Shown one piece after another: positions 41,302-51,059 of a DNA stretch of 64,000 nt; within the stretch, counting starts at the first letter, position 1, and every line of letters starts with the position of its first letter. Position numbers and translations under genes: made by a program. The DNA is from Longimicrobium sp. (GTDB taxonomy: Bacteria > Gemmatimonadota > Gemmatimonadetes > Longimicrobiales > Longimicrobiaceae). The notes beneath the pieces are model-generated. The model was not told where the DNA came from, did no database searches, and worked only from the letters and a program-made list of their open reading frames with translations. The stretch lies in assembly GCF_035474595.1 (NCBI RefSeq), contig NZ_DATIND010000121.1:37810-101809 (forward strand). Reading direction: 5' to 3'.

Positions 41302-43248
41302 TCAGTGTCCCGGCTCGAACGCCCAGGCGTAGATCGAGAGCATGGTCGTGGCCACGCCGGCGAACATCAGGTACCAGGCGTTGTGCCACGGCGAGGTGTC
41401 GGGCACCTGCCGGAAGATCAGCCCGATGAAGATGGCGCTGATCCCCGCCGCCAGCACGATGGGCCAGAACGACGGCGGCGGCAGGTGAATGCCCAGGTCG
41501 TGCGCGCTCATCTTGTTCTCGTCGCGCACGTCGCGCACCGCGGCCACCTGCCGGCCGGCGATGGTCACCTCGTCGGTCTCCTCCTCCACCCGCCCGTGCG
41601 GGATTCCGCCCTGCTTGGTGGGGTCGTCCTCCCACAGCGGCATGCGCGAGTGCACCACGGGGATCTCGCGGAAGTTGTACGCCGGCGGCGGCGACGGGAT
41701 GCTCCACTCCAGCGTGGCCGCGCCCCACGGGTTGGGCCCGGCGATGCGGCCGCGCTTCCACGCCGTGAACAGGTTCACCGCGAACGCCAGCGTGGCCAGG
41801 GCGATGATGAAGGCGCCGATCGTCTCCAGCTGGTTGTACGCGGTGAAGCCCTGCTCCGGCCCGTACGTCCAGGTGCGGCGTGGCATCCCGAACATCCCCA
41901 CGAAGTGCATGGGGAAGAAGGTCAGGTTCATCCCGATGAGCGTGCCCCAGAAGTGGAACTGGCCCAGCCGCTCGTCCAGCAGCCGCCCGAACACCTTGGG
42001 ATACCAGTAGTACAGCGCCGACCACAGCCCCAGCACCGTGCCCCCGAAGAACACGTAGTGGATGTGGGCCACGATGAAGTAGGTGTCGCTCTGCTGCAGG
42101 TCGCTGGGCGCCGACGAGTGCATCACCCCGCTGATCCCGCCGATGGTGAACATGGCGATGAACGCCACCGAGAAGAGCAGCGCGGTGGTGAAGCGGATGC
42201 TGCCGCCGTACAGCGTGCCCAGCCAGTTGAAGATCTTGATGCCGGTGGGAATGGCGATGAGCATGGTCGACAGCGAGAAGAAGCTGTCGGCGATGGGCCC
42301 CATCCCGGTGGCGAACATGTGGTGGCTCCACACGCCCCACCCCAGCCACCCGATCAGCACCCCGCTGAACACCATCACGTTGTAGCCGAACAGCGGCTTG
42401 CGGCTGAAGGTGGGAAGCACCTCGCTGATCATTCCCATGATGGGGATGATGAGGATGTACACCTCGGGGTGGCCGAACATCCAGAACAGGTGCTGCCAGA
42501 GGAGCGGGTCGGCGCCCTCGCTCACGGTGTTGAAGAAGTTGGTGCCGAACAGCCGGTCGAACATCAGCTCGGTCACGGCGATGGTGAACACAGCCATGGC
42601 CGTCACGATCAGCACCGAGGTGATCAACGTCATCCAGGTGAAGATCGGCATGCGCATCAGCCGCATTCCCGGCGCGCGCAGGTTGATGATCGTGATGATG
42701 AAGTTCAGCGACGCGATGATGGACGACAGCCCCAGCACCTGCAGGCCCAGGACGTAGAAGTCCATGTGCATCCCGGGCGAGTACGCCATGGTGGTGATGG
42801 GCGCGTACGCGAACCACCCCGAGTCCGGCGCCGCCTTCAGCAGCCACCCGAAGTTCAGGAAGAGCGAGCCGAACAGGAACAGCCAGTAGCTCAGCGCGTT
42901 CAGCCGCGGGAAGGCCACGTCGCGCGCGCCGATCTGCAGCGGCACGATGAAGTTGAAGAACGCGGCCGTGAGCGGCATCAGCGCGCCGAAGATCATGGTC
43001 AGCGCGTGCATCGTGAACAGCGAGTTGTACGTCTCGGCGCTCACGAAGTGGTTGTTGGGCACGAAGAGCTGCACCCGGATCATCAGCGCCTCGACCCCCG
43101 CGATCAGGAACCAGAGGAACGCGGTGACGCCGTACATGATCCCGATCCGCTTGTGGTCCACGGTCGTGATCCAGCTCCAGAGCCCGGTGGGCTCCTTGTG
43201 GTGCACGGCCGGGGCGTGGGGCGCGGCCACCGTTGCTGTCGATGCCAT
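41302..43248 (-). CDS. coxA: cytochrome c oxidase subunit I (heme-copper)
   Basis: The 648-residue protein has 12 core helices and extra C-terminal ones (about 14 in all). Heme and CuB ligands appear in HALTMIFG, HPEVYILIIP, HHMFATGM and HIHYVFFGG. HPEVYILI is the cross-linked His-Tyr region. The extra C-terminal helices are common in caa3 oxidases. A good Shine-Dalgarno (GGAGCAGGA) precedes the ATG. It reduces oxygen and pumps protons. Confidence 0.95.
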   Translation of the reverse strand: MASTATVAAPHAPAVHHKEPTGLWSWITTVDHKRIGIMYGVTAFLWFLIAGVEALMIRVQLFVPNNHFVSAETYNSLFTMHALTMIFGALMPLTAAFFNFIVPLQIGARDVAFPRLNALSYWLFLFGSLFLNFGWLLKAAPDSGWFAYAPITTMAYSPGMHMDFYVLGLQVLGLSSIIASLNFIITIINLRAPGMRLMRMPIFTWMTLITSVLIVTAMAVFTIAVTELMFDRLFGTNFFNTVSEGADPLLWQHLFWMFGHPEVYILIIPIMGMISEVLPTFSRKPLFGYNVMVFSGVLIGWLGWGVWSHHMFATGMGPIADSFFSLSTMLIAIPTGIKIFNWLGTLYGGSIRFTTALLFSVAFIAMFTIGGISGVMHSSAPSDLQQSDTYFIVAHIHYVFFGGTVLGLWSALYYWYPKVFGRLLDERLGQFHFWGTLIGMNLTFFPMHFVGMFGMPRRTWTYGPEQGFTAYNQLETIGAFIIALATLAFAVNLFTAWKRGRIAGPNPWGAATLEWSIPSPPPAYNFREIPVVHSRMPLWEDDPTKQGGIPHGRVEEETDEVTIAGRQVAAVRDVRDENKMSAHDLGIHLPPPSFWPIVLAAGISAIFIGLIFRQVPDTSPWHNAWYLMFAGVATTMLSIYAWAFEPGH

Positions 43249-43364
43249 TCCTGCTCCATCGGGTTCGGGCGCCGCCGGGGGTGGGTTCCCCCGGCCACGC
43301 CGGACTGGGTCCGCGGGCGGATCTCTCCCCGCCGCGCTGGTGCTCGCCGTCTGCTATCCGCGGC

Positions 43365-44444
43365 CTACTGCAGCGACTGCAGGTAGGCGGTGATGTAGGT
43401 GATCTGCTGGTCCGTCAGGTTCAGGTTGGGCATCTTGGAGCCCGGCTTCACCTCCGGCGGGTTGGCCAGCCAGCGGTGGAGGTTCTCGGCGTTGTTGTCC
43501 AGGATCCCCGCGGCCAGCGTGCGGCGGCGCCCGAAGTGCGTGAGCGCCGGCCCGATGTGCGCGGCCATGGGCGTGCCCTCGATGTAGTGGCACCCGGCGC
43601 AGGCGCCGGTGGTCACCAGCTGCTTGCCCAGCTGCACCGCGCTGTCGCCCGCCGCCGGCTCCACCGCGGGATGGCTCTCGTTCGTCAGCCACTGCTGGTA
43701 GCCGTCGCCCGCGTGCGCCACCATGCGCATGCGCATCAGCGAGTGGCTGGTGCCGCAGAACTCGGCGCACTGCCCGAAGTACACGCCGGCTTCCTCGGGC
43801 TTGAACACCAGGTGGTTCACGCGGTTGGTGATCAGGTCGCGCTTGCCGCCCATCTGCGGCACCCAGAACGAGTGCAGCACGTTGTCGGTCTTCAGGATCA
43901 GGTGCACCGTGCGCCCCACCGGAACGTGGATCTCGTTCGCGGTGATCACGGTGTCGCCGTTGGGCTGCGGGTAGCGGAACTCCCACCACCACTGCTTGCC
44001 GATCACCTCGATGGTGACGGCGTCCTTCAGCGTGCTGGGGTCCGGCTGTGTGTCGAAGATGGCCTTCACCGTGGGGATGGCGATCACGGCCAGGATGATG
44101 GCCGGGATCAGCGTCCACGCCACCTCCAGGCGCGTGTTCCCGTGGATCTGCTTGGGCTCGGGCGCGCCGGGCCGGTAGCGGAACTTCCACAGGAAGTACG
44201 CCAGGATGCCCAGCACCGCGATCCCCACCGCCACGCCCAGGTACAGCGACAGCATGAACAGCCAGTCGGAGATGCGGGCGAACTCGGTGGTGGGGTGGAA
44301 GGTCGTCTGCGGGTACTTGCGCAGGTGGTCTTCGCCGCAGCCGGCCAGCAGCAGCGGGACCGCGGCCGTCCAGGCGCCGCGCCAGGGGCGCGGGGGCGCG
44401 GCGGCTGCCCGGGGGGGTCCGGCGAGGGTCGCTCGTGACTTCAT
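43365..44444 (-). CDS. coxB: cytochrome c oxidase subunit II fused to cytochrome c
   Basis: The 359-residue protein has a signal-like N-terminus with a lipobox (LLAGC), two membrane helices, and the CuA domain with QWWWEFRYP and CAEFCGTSHSLM (about 225-236). A C-terminal cytochrome c domain follows, with heme-binding CAGCH near residue 282 and the Met in PGSKMPNLNLT. This fusion defines the caa3 type. MKSRATLAGPP at 44444 is taken as the start. It heads the oxidase operon. Confidence 0.94.
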   Translation of the reverse strand: MKSRATLAGPPRAAAAPPRPWRGAWTAAVPLLLAGCGEDHLRKYPQTTFHPTTEFARISDWLFMLSLYLGVAVGIAVLGILAYFLWKFRYRPGAPEPKQIHGNTRLEVAWTLIPAIILAVIAIPTVKAIFDTQPDPSTLKDAVTIEVIGKQWWWEFRYPQPNGDTVITANEIHVPVGRTVHLILKTDNVLHSFWVPQMGGKRDLITNRVNHLVFKPEEAGVYFGQCAEFCGTSHSLMRMRMVAHAGDGYQQWLTNESHPAVEPAAGDSAVQLGKQLVTTGACAGCHYIEGTPMAAHIGPALTHFGRRRTLAAGILDNNAENLHRWLANPPEVKPGSKMPNLNLTDQQITYITAYLQSLQ

Positions 44445-45083
44445 CGGCGGTCGTTTCTCGGCGTTCGTCTTCGGCGCACGCGTCCGGCCCGCCCCCACTC
44501 GGGCGCCCGGAAACGGACGGCGGAGGGGGACGGGTCGTCGGAAGCCGGGCATTCTACAATCCGCGCCCGTGGGCCGCCAGTCCCGGCCCGCGCCACGCAA
44601 TCACAGGGCCGCGCGTGGCACAGCGGCGGGCTTTGCGCGCGCGGGAATCTACGCCGGGCGCGGCCGGACCGTCTGTGGGGAGGCGGAGGACGGGCGTGTG
44701 GGGGAACGCCTGACGGAGGTGCGTGAGTGCGTGAGTGCGTACAGACAACGGCACCTCGGCTGACCGGCGCCGTGTCCTCATCCCAACCCGCAAAGTAAGT
44801 AGCCAGAAGTTTTGTCGATTCGGCAGAAGCGATCCTCGCTACCCGGTGAACTCAGTGCGATCTCCTCGATCTCCGCGTCTCCCCAACGGTGATTTCTCAC
44901 GCGAAAGACGCGGAGTCGCGGAGAACTTCGTGTCGTGACGAATCCTCCGCGTCTCCGCGTCTCCGCGTGAGATCAAGAATGTAGCGGGCGAGCGACGATG
45001 AAAGTCGACAACGACTTTGCTACCGACCTGGAAGAGTGATTTCACGTTCTGCGTGATCCCTGCTTTTCCCCGGTTCGAGGCGA
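44445..45083. repeat. 8-mer tract and family D repeat copy 1
   Basis: This 639-bp gap lies upstream of coxB. It has an AGTGCGTG tract at 44717-44741 and a family D hairpin at 44894-44976 (TCTCACGCGAAAGACGCGGA and TCCGCGTCTCCGCGTCTCCG, ending GTGAGA). No gene is supported. The oxidase promoter is probably near 44450-44560. Confidence 0.6.
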
Positions 45084-45674
45084 TCAGGGATGCGGCGGGT
45101 GGGCGGACTGGATGCCGTTCTCGCAGCCGGCGGCGGGGGGATCGGCGGCGCCGTAGTGGGCGTGGTTCAGCCGCGGCGCGCCCGAGGCGGGGATGACGAG
45201 CGTGAAGAGGTTGCCGTACGCGCTGTCGCAGAGGTCGCCGAGCGCCGGCCCGCCCAGTGCGGCGATGATCGCGGTCACCGTGTTGCTGTGGCCGACCACG
45301 AGCACCGTCTGCCCCGCGTGCCGCGTGCGGATGAGCTCGGCCACCGCGGCCACGTGGTCCGGAGCGCCGGCCTGCACCACCTCGGGCACCAGGTGCAGCG
45401 AGTCGGCGAGCGGCTGCGCGGTCATCCGCGTGCGCTTGAACTGCGTGGTGACGATCGCATCGACGTGGCGGCCGCGCAGGAGCGCTTCCAGGTCCCGCGC
45501 GCGCTGTTCGCCCGCGGGAGAGAGCGCCGGATCGCCGTCCATCGCGCTGGCGGGGGCGGCCTTCTCGGCGTGGCGGACCAGGATCACCGTGGTTTCGCCC
45601 GGCTGCTGCGCGGCGGCGGTGCCCGCCAGCATCGCCGCGAGCAGCGCCACGATCGTGGTGCGGAAGAATTTCAT
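45084..45674 (-). CDS. secreted histidine phosphatase
   Basis: The 196-residue protein has a signal peptide (MKFFRTTIVALLAAMLAG), the catalytic RHAEKA motif near residue 34, and the second His in VVGHSNTVTAI. It has the fold of the phosphoglycerate-mutase-like superfamily (SixA-like length). It acts in the periplasm. Its substrate is unknown. Confidence 0.85.
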   Translation of the reverse strand: MKFFRTTIVALLAAMLAGTAAAQQPGETTVILVRHAEKAAPASAMDGDPALSPAGEQRARDLEALLRGRHVDAIVTTQFKRTRMTAQPLADSLHLVPEVVQAGAPDHVAAVAELIRTRHAGQTVLVVGHSNTVTAIIAALGGPALGDLCDSAYGNLFTLVIPASGAPRLNHAHYGAADPPAAGCENGIQSAHPPHP

Positions 45675-45764
45675 CGTCGGTCCGGGTCGGAAGGCTGGAT
45701 GGAAAGCGAAGGCGCGGGCACGTAACGTATGCCGCGCGCCCGCGCCCATGCAATCACCCCCGCG

Positions 45765-47567
45765 TCAAGCCGGCCGGCCCGCCTCGCCGGCCCCCGTGAA
45801 CGAGACGGCCTCGGGCACCGGCCGCGGGCGCGGCGCGTCCCACAGCCCGAAGCGGGCGCGCCAGTACTCGTTCAGGAAGATGTTGTTGGGGTCCTTTTTC
45901 GCCCGCAGCGCCAGGAAGTCGTCCCAGCGCGGGAACTGCGCGCGGAAGAAGTCCACCCAGCCGCGGTCGCCGGCGGCGTACACCGGCTGGAACTTGCCCC
46001 AGTGCAGGCGGAAGGGGATGCCGTTGTCGCGCAGCAGCTGCCAGAACTGCGGGTAGAAGGTCTCGGCCGGGTCGCCCGGGTTGTTGGCGAACCAGTAGAT
46101 GTCCACGCGGAACACCCCGTCCTTCCACTCGTCGGCGCCGTCGCTGTGCGAGCAGTTCATCCAGAATTTCGTGGGCTCGGCGCCGTACAGCTCCCACGCG
46201 TACGTGCCCGTGCGCGCCAGCGCCTCGTCGCCGCCCGCGGGGGCGGTGAAGTAGCCGTTCAGCAGCTGCATCACCCGCGTGGCGTGCTGCACCGGAAGCC
46301 ACATCTCCGTGAACTCGGTGGGCACCAGCACGTCGCTGGCCTGGTTGTCCATCGGCAGCCCCTGCCACGCCCAGTCGCGGAAGCTCTGCGGCTCACCCTT
46401 CTGCATTCCCTTCCTGGTGCTGTCCAGCGGCTCGAAGATCTCCAGCACCTTGGGAAAGATGTCCGGCAGCTTCCTCTTGATCTCGTGCGCGAAGGGCATC
46501 AGCACGTCGATGAACGCGTCCACCCCCAGCGCGGCCGCCGCGGTCGCCGCCCTGGCCACCCACTCGGGAAGGTGCAACGCCTCCACGACCAGCGACAGCG
46601 CCTCGCCCAGCTCCGCCCACGTGGGCTTCAGCAGGACCTTGGCGCGCGACAGGTCGTCCAGGTTGCCGATGATGGTGTAGAAGATGGAGATGCCGAGCTC
46701 GGCGGCCGCGGGGCGGTTGGTGAACTCCTCGTAGCGCGCGGGGATGAAGCCCAGCTGCGGCCGCATCCGCTGCGCCTGCCACACCAGGATGCGCTCGCCG
46801 CCGCGCTGCGGCCACCACTCCAGCCGTGTGTACTCCACCTCCTTCAGGAACCGCTCCAGCGTCGGCCGCCCGTCGCCTTTGCCGAACAGGTCCACCGCGC
46901 AGTCGTCGATGGTGGTGATGGCCTCCTGCCCGCTGATGTTGAACGTCTCCTCGCACTGCAGCGTCATCTTCGACACCACGCCCAGCAGCCCCAGGTTGGG
47001 GCTCATCGCCCAGAACAGGTCGGGGTCGCTGTCGCGGCTGGCCTCGTAGACCTGGCCGGTGCCGTCGATCATGCGGAAGCCGTACAGGTTCTCGTTGGCG
47101 GAGAACTGCAGCGAGCCGCCCGACGAGCCGGTGGCCGTGAAGCCGCTCACCGTCTGGTGGCTGATGCCGCCGGTGTCGCCCAGCGTCCAGCCGTAGTCCT
47201 TCCAGAGCTGGTAGAGCAGGCTGTTCTCCTGCGTGGAGGTGCCGGTGGGGTCCGACGGGTCGCGCCCCAGGTGGATCCCCGCGTCGCACTCCACCAGCCG
47301 CCGCTCGCGGTCGACCACGCGGAAGCCGATGTAGCGGTCCAGCATCACGTTCAGGTTGTCGCCCGGCGGCGGGGTCTGCTGCTCCACGTGGTTGCGGAGG
47401 GTGCCCAGCGGGTCGGTGTAGATGGCGTGCGACACCGAATGCGCCGCGCCGCGCACGCGCAGCTCGCGCCCTTCGTGGTACGCCTGCTTCACCAGGCACA
47501 CCAGCTCGTCCTCGCTGGCGGGATGGTAGAAGCCGTCGCTGCCCTTCGTAATGCAATCCGTGCTCAT
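45765..47567 (-). CDS. FAD-linked aldonolactone-oxidase-like oxidoreductase
   Basis: The 600-residue flavoprotein has an FAD-binding domain (about 20-190) with RVRGAAHSVSHA, where the His could bind FAD covalently, and GDTGGISHQTVSGFTATGSS. The C-terminal part has the ALO-type ending (FRLHWGKFQPVY and DPNNIFLNEYWRARFG). Such enzymes oxidise sugar lactones or alcohols. It is longer than usual because of an insert (about 300-400) that is mostly helical. There is no signal peptide. A Shine-Dalgarno (GGAGAGG) precedes the ATG. Confidence 0.85.
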   Translation of the reverse strand: MSTDCITKGSDGFYHPASEDELVCLVKQAYHEGRELRVRGAAHSVSHAIYTDPLGTLRNHVEQQTPPPGDNLNVMLDRYIGFRVVDRERRLVECDAGIHLGRDPSDPTGTSTQENSLLYQLWKDYGWTLGDTGGISHQTVSGFTATGSSGGSLQFSANENLYGFRMIDGTGQVYEASRDSDPDLFWAMSPNLGLLGVVSKMTLQCEETFNISGQEAITTIDDCAVDLFGKGDGRPTLERFLKEVEYTRLEWWPQRGGERILVWQAQRMRPQLGFIPARYEEFTNRPAAAELGISIFYTIIGNLDDLSRAKVLLKPTWAELGEALSLVVEALHLPEWVARAATAAAALGVDAFIDVLMPFAHEIKRKLPDIFPKVLEIFEPLDSTRKGMQKGEPQSFRDWAWQGLPMDNQASDVLVPTEFTEMWLPVQHATRVMQLLNGYFTAPAGGDEALARTGTYAWELYGAEPTKFWMNCSHSDGADEWKDGVFRVDIYWFANNPGDPAETFYPQFWQLLRDNGIPFRLHWGKFQPVYAAGDRGWVDFFRAQFPRWDDFLALRAKKDPNNIFLNEYWRARFGLWDAPRPRPVPEAVSFTGAGEAGRPA

Positions 47568-47729
47568 GAACCTCTCCGGTGGTGATCCGATGAAAGGCGC
47601 CGCGGAAGCGCGGCGGGTGGGACGGAGGAGTCCGTAGGATAACGTGGAGCTTCAGCCTGAGCCACTCCATTTCCGACAACTTCGTCTCCGAGGGAAAACG
47701 CTTCTCGCGCGGCCAACCAACTCCTGTGA

Positions 47730-47918
47730 GTGGATCTGCATCGCCCCGCCCTTTACTCCTTTCTTCCGGACGCCGAACATGGCTTCGACCAGCTCCCGCT
47801 CTCCTCGCGCGAGTACAAGCTGCTGCTCAGCACCACGCGCTTCCACGAGCGCGACCCGGCCAGCCGGGAGTGGATGAAGCCGGTCGGGCGCGCGATCGGG
47901 GTGTGCGAGTGGCCGTGA
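47730..47918 (+). CDS. possible small hypothetical protein
   Basis: A 62-residue frame (GTG start at 47730) reads YSFLPDAEHGFDQLPLSSRE and FHERDPASREWMKPVGRAIG. The composition is protein-like, with no low complexity, and a strong terminator follows. No ribosome-binding site is clear. It could be real, a fragment, or chance. No family is recognised. Confidence 0.35.
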   Translation: MDLHRPALYSFLPDAEHGFDQLPLSSREYKLLLSTTRFHERDPASREWMKPVGRAIGVCEWP

Positions 47919-47964
47919 AAGACCCGTGGGGCGAGCCGAACCCTCTCCCGATGATGATCAAGAG

Positions 47965-48003
47965 ACGAGGGGCACGCGGCGAATGTCGCCGCGTGCCCCT
48001 CGT
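47965..48003. terminator. strong bidirectional hairpin terminator
   Basis: A perfect 18-bp stem, ACGAGGGGCACGCGGCGA / TCGCCGCGTGCCCCTCGT, with loop ATG, ends with CTTTC. It serves convergent genes. Confidence 0.88.
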
Positions 48004-48023
48004 CTTTCATCCCCCGCCCTTGG

Positions 48024-50816
48024 TCAGCGCGTCTCGGCGGCGGAGTAGAGGGAGTTGAAGAGGAGCTTGAAGGTGCCGTGCGGCTGGCCCCGGAAGGCGA
48101 TCTCCGGGCCGAACAGGTACAGCCGCCCGCGGCCCACGTCCGCCTCGGCGGCGGCCACGTTGCCGTTCAGGTACTGCTGTCCCCACGCCCACCCGCTGCG
48201 CAGCGGCCGCTCGCTGTCGAACCAGGCGATGCGGCGCACCCCCCTCGCCGCCGCGTCGTCGCCCAGGCGCATCACCGGGCTCTCGTCGAACATCACGTCG
48301 GCGTGGTCGTCCATCCCCCACGCGGCGGGCTGCGACGGGTCGACCGCGACGCGCAGGATGGAGCCGGGGATGTAGAACTTCTCGTTCGGCAGGTGATGCT
48401 CGGTGCCGTCGGCCGCGCGCTCCACCAGCGCGTCGTACACCGGCAGCCCCAGGTGCCGCGCCAGCGCCGTCGATCCGCCGATGGTGACGACCGTCCCCCC
48501 GTTCTCCAGGAAGGCGCGCAGCTGCGGCACCGTCCGCGCCACCGTCACGCTGCCGATCTGGTTGCGGAACTCCGCGGGAACCGTCGCCGGATCCGGCATC
48601 CCCCCGAATCCCCCGCCCCCGCCGCCCTGCCGGTCGGCCGCCGGGATGCCGCCGTCCACGAACACCAGCACGTCGTACTTCGCGTTCAGGTTCCCCGCGT
48701 CCAGCTCGGGCGCGTACACCAGCTGGTAGGGGAAGCGGAACTGCTCGAAGATCCAGCGCGTCCACCCGCTGGGCATGGACCCGCCGTAGCGGTCCCACAG
48801 CCCCACGCGCAGCCGCCGGAGCGGGCGCATCCCCCGCGGCGCGTGCGACACCGGCTGGAAGTGCACGCCCAGGCCGCGCGCCATCGCGTCGATGCTGTCC
48901 AGCACCGCGCGCCCGTGCGCCGGGACGTAGAAGTCGCCCGCGTGAAGGCCGTTCCCCGGCCCCTCGGCCTCGATGCGGCTCACCGGGACGCCGGCCGCGA
49001 GCAGGCGGTTCACCGCGGTGAACGCGTCGTTCTGCGTGGGGGAAAGGACGTAGCCCTCCGGGTTGTAGCGCGGCTGGGGGACCTCCGCGGGCGGCACCGG
49101 CGCGTCGAAGCCCTGCACGCGCTCGAACGGGCCGGTGAAGCCGTCCAGGATGCGGTCGAACTTCACGTTCATCTGGTACGCCAGCGTCCACCCCGCCACG
49201 TCGTACGGGGGGATGGGCGGGCCGCCGGGATACAGGAAGTCGTTCGGATGGTCCTGCGGCTCGAACATGTCCAGCAGGTGCGGCCGGAAGGGCTGGTCCG
49301 CACGGATCACGTACGAGCCCCGGGGATACGTCTTCCCCGCGAGGGTGAAGGACGAGGTCGCCCGCATCACCTCGATTCCGTTCTCCAGCAGCGCGTCGAC
49401 CAGCTTGGTGGCCGTGGGGAAGTCCGCCTGGTCGGCGGGGATCACGTAACCGCGCGGGTCGCGCAGCTCCGGCCGGCGCAGCATGGCCAGCAGCCGGGCG
49501 GACTCCTGCGGGTTGGGCGCGCCCTGGAACTGGCCGCCGGGCACCATCACCGCGTTGGCGCCCGGGTTGCCGCGGCGCGCGCGGATGCTGTCGGCGATGG
49601 CGTCCAGCCGCGCGGGGTACGTCGTCCAGTTGTCGCGGCTGCCGCGGTCGATCGAGTTCGCCCCCATCCGCCAGATGCGGTAGAGGAAGGTCTCGCGGTA
49701 GCGGCTGGCCACGTCGAGCACCGCGTAGTTCGCCGTCACCGAGTAGTCGATCGACTGCCGGAAGTGCCAGCGCTGCGGCTCGATGGGCATCGGCAGGTCG
49801 GCGCGCGGGAGCTGCTGGCCGACCACGAAGGGGATGTCCATCGGCGTGGGGTTGCCGATGGTCTCGGTCAGCAGCCCGATCATGTTGTGGAAGTACGCCG
49901 TGGTCCGCAGCCCGCCGTTCCACCAGGTGGAGTAGCTGGACCCCTTCCGCATCGTCACCCCCGGCTTCCCCTCGGCCTCGAAGCGCGAGTGCATGGCCGC
50001 GCCCACCAGGTCGATCTCCACGGGGACCAGCGGGTCGTACAGGTAGTTGAACGGGTCGCGGAAGGGCGGCGCGAACATCACCGTTCCCGTGGGCCCCGTC
50101 TGGTGGTGGTTGTAGACGATCTGCGGGAACCACTGCGTGTACATCACCCGGTTCATGTTCTCCGTCTCCGGCTGCGTGGAGGCGTAGAAGTCCCGGTTGT
50201 TGTCGTGGCCGATGTACTTCTGGTACAGGCGGGGAAGATAGTTCAGCGTGCGCTTCTGCGGATCGGTGTCGCGCATGTACCAGTTGGAGACCAGCTCCAT
50301 CCCGTCGGGATTGGCGTGCACGAACAGGACGATACAGTCGTTCAGGATCCTTGTCGTCTCGGGGTCGTTGCGCGAGACGAGCTGCCAGAGCGTTTCCATC
50401 AGCTGCTGCGCGCCCAGCACCTCGCTGGCGTGCAGCCCGCCGTCGATCCACACGATCGCCTTCCCCTCCTGCGCCAGCCGCCGCGCCTCCAGCGAGTCCA
50501 CGCCGCGCGCGTGCGCCAGCCGCTCGGCGATCTGCCGGTAGTGCTCGGCATTGCGCAGGTTCTGCGGGCTGCTGACGATGGCCATGTACTGCGTGCGCCC
50601 CTCGGCGGTACGGCCGATGTCCACCAGCTTCATGCGGTCGCTCTGCTGCGCCAGCTTCTGCCAGTACGCCACCAGCTGCGTGTAGTTGGGGAGCTGGTAG
50701 TCGGCGCCGATGGCGTGGCCGAACTGCTCCTGCGGGGTGGTGAGGCGGACTTGCGCGTGCAGGCCGGACGCGGCCAGCAGTACCGTGACGGCCGCCGCGC
50801 GGAACGCTCTCGGCAT
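48024..50816 (-). CDS. large secreted M14-family metallopeptidase
   Basis: The 930-residue protein has a signal peptide (MPRAFRAAAVTVLLAASGL, ending ...GLHAQ). The M14 carboxypeptidase-like domain (about 40-330) shows the zinc motif DGGLHASEVLGAQ (HxxE) and later His and Glu residues (NPDGMELVSNW, YNHHQTGP). The C-terminal two thirds has an internal flavodoxin-like or GATase-like part (VTIGGSTALARHL and GRGRLYLFGPEIAFRG). It acts outside the cell, perhaps on peptides. A Gly-rich linker is at about 715-725. Confidence 0.87.
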   Translation of the reverse strand: MPRAFRAAAVTVLLAASGLHAQVRLTTPQEQFGHAIGADYQLPNYTQLVAYWQKLAQQSDRMKLVDIGRTAEGRTQYMAIVSSPQNLRNAEHYRQIAERLAHARGVDSLEARRLAQEGKAIVWIDGGLHASEVLGAQQLMETLWQLVSRNDPETTRILNDCIVLFVHANPDGMELVSNWYMRDTDPQKRTLNYLPRLYQKYIGHDNNRDFYASTQPETENMNRVMYTQWFPQIVYNHHQTGPTGTVMFAPPFRDPFNYLYDPLVPVEIDLVGAAMHSRFEAEGKPGVTMRKGSSYSTWWNGGLRTTAYFHNMIGLLTETIGNPTPMDIPFVVGQQLPRADLPMPIEPQRWHFRQSIDYSVTANYAVLDVASRYRETFLYRIWRMGANSIDRGSRDNWTTYPARLDAIADSIRARRGNPGANAVMVPGGQFQGAPNPQESARLLAMLRRPELRDPRGYVIPADQADFPTATKLVDALLENGIEVMRATSSFTLAGKTYPRGSYVIRADQPFRPHLLDMFEPQDHPNDFLYPGGPPIPPYDVAGWTLAYQMNVKFDRILDGFTGPFERVQGFDAPVPPAEVPQPRYNPEGYVLSPTQNDAFTAVNRLLAAGVPVSRIEAEGPGNGLHAGDFYVPAHGRAVLDSIDAMARGLGVHFQPVSHAPRGMRPLRRLRVGLWDRYGGSMPSGWTRWIFEQFRFPYQLVYAPELDAGNLNAKYDVLVFVDGGIPAADRQGGGGGGFGGMPDPATVPAEFRNQIGSVTVARTVPQLRAFLENGGTVVTIGGSTALARHLGLPVYDALVERAADGTEHHLPNEKFYIPGSILRVAVDPSQPAAWGMDDHADVMFDESPVMRLGDDAAARGVRRIAWFDSERPLRSGWAWGQQYLNGNVAAAEADVGRGRLYLFGPEIAFRGQPHGTFKLLFNSLYSAAETR

Positions 50817-50944
50817 CGGCTCTCCTGGAGAGTGGGGTCGGTCGGGAGATTTTGTGTGGGGCGAAGAATCGAAGGTGTGTTTCCGCGTGTCAAGAAACCG
50901 TCGCGAATCCGTCCACTGCCGCTCGCGATCCGGATGCTGCTGTT

Positions 50945-51024
50945 ATCTCACGCGGAGACGCGGAGACGCAGAGAACTCATCGCCGGGGTGCGTTCTCTGC
51001 GTCTCCGCGTCTCCGCGTGAGATC
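50945..51024. repeat. family D repeat copy 2
   Basis: ATCTCACGCGGAGACGCGGA pairs with TCCGCGTCTCCGCGTGAGAT, with AGAGAACTC/GTTCTCTGCG inside. It fills the 243-bp gap upstream of the M14 gene. Confidence 0.75.
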
Positions 51025-51059
51025 CGTTTCTTTTTCGGTAGATGGAGATGCGAAGGGGT

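Noticed and set aside
41065..43386. A 773-codon open frame opposite coxA
   Set aside because: It is antisense to a certain gene and has the Arg/His/Gly-rich composition of high-GC shadow frames.
48078..51020. A 980-codon frame opposite the M14 gene
   Set aside because: Antisense shadow; it runs on through intergenic repeats.
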